From: Algoriphagus sp. PAP.12
GTDB taxonomy: Bacteria > Bacteroidota > Bacteroidia > Cytophagales > Cyclobacteriaceae
Length of the DNA stretch: 64,000 nt
NCBI RefSeq assembly: GCF_026652115.1
Contig: NZ_JAPPSQ010000017.1
Span: 1 to 64,000, forward strand
Direction: 5' to 3'
The translations under genes were made by a program, and so were the position numbers. This document shows positions 61,344 to 64,000 of the stretch, piece by piece. Each line of letters starts with the position of its first letter. Position 1 is the stretch's first letter. The notes beneath the pieces are model-generated. The model saw nothing but the letters and a program-made list of their open reading frames with translations. It searched no databases and had not been told where the DNA came from.

Positions 61344-62154
61344 AATCGCTATCCAGGGAGTCCCTGGTTCCTTTCACCATCAGGTCAGCTTAAATCTTTT
61401 TGGGGAAGATACCACCGTATTGCCTTTCAATACCTTTGAGGGAGTTGCCAAGTCTGTTGCCACTGGTGAAGCTGATTACGGAGTAATGGCCATAGAAAAT
61501 TCCATTGCAGGAGCTATTCTTCCCAATTATGAAATAATCGACCGCAACGGCCTTTTCGTCCGGGGTGAATATTACCTGCCGATTGCCCATCAATTGATGG
61601 CTTTGCCAGGACAGAAAATTGAAGATATTCAGGAGGTTCGTTCCCATCCTATGGCGATCCTCCAATGTAAACCATTTTTGGCTCAATATCCTCATTTGGA
61701 TGCCAAGGATGATGTGGATACTGCCGCTGTGGCTCAAAGAATTGCCGAAAATCAGCTCAAAGGAATTGCCGGAATCGCTTCTAAAATCGCAGCAGAAATC
61801 TACGGATTGGAAATAATTGCTGAAGATATCCAAACCGTAAAAAACAATTTTACCCGATTCATTATTTTAGAAAAAGAGTCTTCAGAAAAGCCTACTGATG
61901 TCAACAAGGTTTCTTTCAAGGTAACTATTCAAAATGAAAAAGGTGGATTGGCTCAATTGCTTACCATGCTGGCTGAAAAAGGGCTTGATTTAAGTAAGAT
62001 ACAATCCATTCCTGTGATCCAAAAGCCTTGGGAATATGCATTTTTCATTGATGCAGTCTTTAGCAATTACGATTCCTATCAAGAAGCAATGAAGCTGGTT
62101 CAGGAGAATTTTGGAGAGTTAAAAATATTCGGAGAATACAAAAGCCAGAAATAA
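61333..62154 (+). CDS. pheA: Prephenate dehydratase
   Basis: Converts prephenate to phenylpyruvate, the Phe branch. 273 residues. The catalytic part has IAIQGVPGSFHHQVSLNLFG, YGVMAIENSIAGAILPNYEI and the Thr in VKNNFTRFIILEK (TRF motif, about 174). A C-terminal ACT domain (about 191-270; LAQLLTMLAEKGLDLSKIQS, KPWEYAFFIDAVF) normally binds Phe; the classical ESRP motif is replaced by QSIP, so feedback inhibition may be altered. The start could be GTG at 61324; the ATG at 61333 is used and overlaps aroA by 11 nt. Confidence 0.94.
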   Translation: MSHKIAIQGVPGSFHHQVSLNLFGEDTTVLPFNTFEGVAKSVATGEADYGVMAIENSIAGAILPNYEIIDRNGLFVRGEYYLPIAHQLMALPGQKIEDIQEVRSHPMAILQCKPFLAQYPHLDAKDDVDTAAVAQRIAENQLKGIAGIASKIAAEIYGLEIIAEDIQTVKNNFTRFIILEKESSEKPTDVNKVSFKVTIQNEKGGLAQLLTMLAEKGLDLSKIQSIPVIQKPWEYAFFIDAVFSNYDSYQEAMKLVQENFGELKIFGEYKSQK

Positions 62155-63296
62155 TGAAAGGTTTTGCAAAACGCATTGAAACCGTCCAAGAATACTACTT
62201 TTCGGCAAAATTAAGGGAAGTTGCTCAACTAGTGGCAGCAGGTAAACCTATCATCAATTTGGGAATTGGTAGTCCAGACCTCCCTCCTGCACCCGAAGTG
62301 ATTCAAGCTTTAAAAAGCACAGCTGAAAATTCACAATCCCACGGATATCAATCCTATCAGGGAATCCCGGAATTGAGGATTTCCATGGCAGATTTTTATC
62401 TCAAAGAATATGGAGTTGAGCTAAATCCACAAAAAGAAATTCTTCCACTAATGGGTTCCAAAGAAGGCATTCTGCATATCAGCATGTGCTTTTTGAATCC
62501 AGGCGATCAAGTTTTGATTCCGAACCCAGGCTATCCAACCTATAGTTCGGTTACCAATTTAGTAGAAGCAGAACCTGTTTATTATTCATTGAAGGAAACA
62601 GGCGAACCAGATTGGGAAGCTCTAGAGGCCATTGATCTGACCCGGGTTAAACTCATGTGGATCAACTACCCTCATATGCCGACCGGAGCATTGGGAAGCA
62701 AAGCCTTATTCCAAAAACTCGTAGATTTTGCCAAAAAGAATGATTTGGTTCTTATCAATGACAATCCTTATAGCCACATTCTAAACCCTGAGCCCTTGAG
62801 CATTTTGGGAATAGAAGGCGCCAAGGATGTTGCTTTGGAATTGAATTCACTCAGTAAATCCTTTAATATGCCAGGTTGGAGAGTGGGAATGCTTTCCGGT
62901 AGAGAAGACTGGATCGCCTCCGTACTAAAAGTGAAATCCAATATGGATTCAGGTATGTTTCTTGGAATCCAAAAAGGGGCTATTGCAGCCTTAAAATTGG
63001 GAAAAACCTGGTTTCAGGACATGAATGAGCACTACGAAAACCGTAGAAAACTCATCTGGAAGTTGGCAGATTTGTTGAATTTAACCTATCAAAAGAACTC
63101 GGGTGGGCTATTTGTCTGGTGCAAAGTACCAGAAGGGCAATCCGCCGAGGAATTAGTAGACTTCCTGCTTTACGAAAAGAATATTTTTATCACTCCGGGT
63201 AAGATCTTTGGATCGGTTGGGGAATCTTATGTCAGATTCTCCCTTTGTATGCCTGAATTCAAAATCCTGGAAGCAATTAACAGAATCAAAAAATAA
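62154..63296 (+). CDS. Class I/II aminotransferase, probable aromatic aminotransferase
   Basis: A 380-residue PLP enzyme of fold type I. The PLP Lys is in LNSLSKSFNMPGWRVGMLSG (about 238-258), with the substrate-binding IINLGIGSPDLPPAPEVIQA, NPGYPTYSSV and WINYPHMPTGALG, and the C-terminal Arg in SYVRFSLCM. Its place between pheA and tyrA makes transamination of phenylpyruvate and hydroxyphenylpyruvate the likely role, though the family also includes LL-diaminopimelate-like enzymes. ATG overlaps the pheA stop (TAATG). Confidence 0.85.
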   Translation: MKGFAKRIETVQEYYFSAKLREVAQLVAAGKPIINLGIGSPDLPPAPEVIQALKSTAENSQSHGYQSYQGIPELRISMADFYLKEYGVELNPQKEILPLMGSKEGILHISMCFLNPGDQVLIPNPGYPTYSSVTNLVEAEPVYYSLKETGEPDWEALEAIDLTRVKLMWINYPHMPTGALGSKALFQKLVDFAKKNDLVLINDNPYSHILNPEPLSILGIEGAKDVALELNSLSKSFNMPGWRVGMLSGREDWIASVLKVKSNMDSGMFLGIQKGAIAALKLGKTWFQDMNEHYENRRKLIWKLADLLNLTYQKNSGGLFVWCKVPEGQSAEELVDFLLYEKNIFITPGKIFGSVGESYVRFSLCMPEFKILEAINRIKK

Positions 63297-63301
63297 GAAT
63301 C

Positions 63302-64000
63302 ATGAAAAAAATTCATATCGTTGGATTAGGCCTTTTAGGAGGTTCATTTGGTCTGGGAGCCTTGAGAAAATTTCCGGAGCTTCAGGTAACCGGCACTGAT
63401 ATTTCTGAGCAAAACCTAAAAGATGCTTTGACATTGGGGATCATCACCGAGGCAAAGGAAAAACCTGATTCTGATACAGATTTGGTGATTTTGGCCACTC
63501 CCGCCGATACCTTGGGAGATTTGCTAAAAGAGACTTTGGACCAAATTGGAGATGATACTTTGGTCATTGATTTGGGTTCTACCAAAGCCAAGCTTTGTAG
63601 AGAAATTGCAGACCATCCCAAAAGGAAACAATACCTGGCCGGTCACCCTATTGCCGGAACAGAATACTCTGGCCCTAAGGCTGCTTTTGCAGATCTTTTG
63701 GATAGAAAGGTGATGATAATCTGTGACTTGGAAAAAACAGATTTGAATCTAAAAGAAAAAGCCTATGAGCTCTTTGACGCTTTAAACCTTAAACTAAGGT
63801 TCATGGATCCGGAGGAACATGATAGGCATTTGGCATTCGTATCACATCTATCGCATATCACCTCATTTATGTTGGGTAAGACCGTTCTGCAAAAAATGGA
63901 GGATGAGAAAAACATTTTCGATATGGCTGGATCAGGTTTTGCCTCTACCGTCCGATTGGCAAAGTCCTCACCTGCTATGTGGGCGCCGATTTTGACAGAA
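63302..64000 (+). CDS. tyrA: Prephenate dehydrogenase, partial at the window edge
   Basis: Oxidative decarboxylation of prephenate to 4-hydroxyphenylpyruvate, the Tyr branch. The first 233 codons are present and open to the last base. The Rossmann NAD site is at the start (IHIVGLGLLGGSFGLGALRK), followed by VILATPADTLGDLL, VIDLGSTKAKLC and the catalytic His in LAGHPIAGTEYSGP, then DRHLAFVSHLSHITSFML. It starts 5 nt after the aminotransferase gene. The C terminus, including any ACT domain, lies beyond the window. Confidence 0.93.
   Translation, partial: MKKIHIVGLGLLGGSFGLGALRKFPELQVTGTDISEQNLKDALTLGIITEAKEKPDSDTDLVILATPADTLGDLLKETLDQIGDDTLVIDLGSTKAKLCREIADHPKRKQYLAGHPIAGTEYSGPKAAFADLLDRKVMIICDLEKTDLNLKEKAYELFDALNLKLRFMDPEEHDRHLAFVSHLSHITSFMLGKTVLQKMEDEKNIFDMAGSGFASTVRLAKSSPAMWAPILTE

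Noticed and set aside
1..64000. tRNA, rRNA, insertion sequences, prophage or plasmid genes
   Set aside because: No T-loop-like motif in a gene-free region, no transposase, integrase or phage protein, and no replication initiator was seen.

Overview
The window looks like chromosome from an aerobic Bacteroidota bacterium. Gene content and protein style point to the Cytophagales, near Cyclobacteriaceae/Algoriphagus; this is an inference without a database search. The evidence is: promoters of the phylum type (TTTG, about 19 nt, TAnnTTTG), almost no Shine-Dalgarno sequences, a DAHP synthase/chorismate mutase fusion, a methionine synthase split into two genes, TonB C-terminal domain proteins, PadR plus prefixed-permease pairs, and many small lipoproteins. 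I see no rRNA, tRNA, insertion sequence, prophage or CRISPR array. Most of the window is housekeeping and metabolic genes.

Layout. 0.1-7.6 kb: DEAD-box RNA helicase, a PadR-regulated FtsX-type permease, RsmE, a MerR regulator and DprA. 7.6-11.5 kb: a secreted hydrolase/TPR protein, a translationally coupled HMG-CoA lyase and PepSY protein, and a TonB-domain protein. 11.5-16.5 kb: a methionine operon on the minus strand (homocysteine methyltransferase half of MetH, rest of MetH, MetF) behind a SAM-I riboswitch whose promoter can be read. 16.5-25.6 kb: an outer-membrane-like protein, a 1445-residue multi-PAS hybrid kinase, YbjQ, a 2Fe-2S protein, a DUF819 membrane protein, a NUDIX hydrolase and a lipoprotein. 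26-34.3 kb: AceK, an operon of esterase, M17 peptidase and ATP-grasp enzyme, then small genes including a lipoprotein gene flanked by imperfect direct repeats. 34.5-46.4 kb: a LysM protein, NfeD protease, then globin, PlsC, GatC, a large membrane/TPR protein, an ABC ATPase, a cobalamin adenosyltransferase, IlvE, arginine deiminase and a DUF4197 lipoprotein. 46.5-54.2 kb: a looser accessory stretch (methyltransferase, hydrolase, SRPBCC, membrane-cupin fusion, sulfatase, small membrane proteins and lipoproteins). 54.2-57.3 kb: LysS and proline dehydrogenase. 57.7-64 kb: the aromatic amino acid operon (DAHP synthase/chorismate mutase, AroB, AroA, PheA, aminotransferase, TyrA), cut by the right edge.

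The most striking finding is in front of the aromatic operon: a 31-codon leader ORF with an almost uninterrupted Tyr/Phe run, followed by mutually exclusive RNA pairings and a strong intrinsic terminator. This is a complete candidate transcription attenuator sensing Phe/Tyr, and its promoter places the transcript start almost on the leader ATG. Other points of interest are arrays of seven-base repeats that abut stop codons, a 16-bp-arm inverted repeat in front of padR, and the direct repeats around one lipoprotein gene.

Several gene starts were moved from the longest open frame because the longest start falls in a riboswitch, in a promoter element or in a neighbouring gene; each case is stated in its entry.
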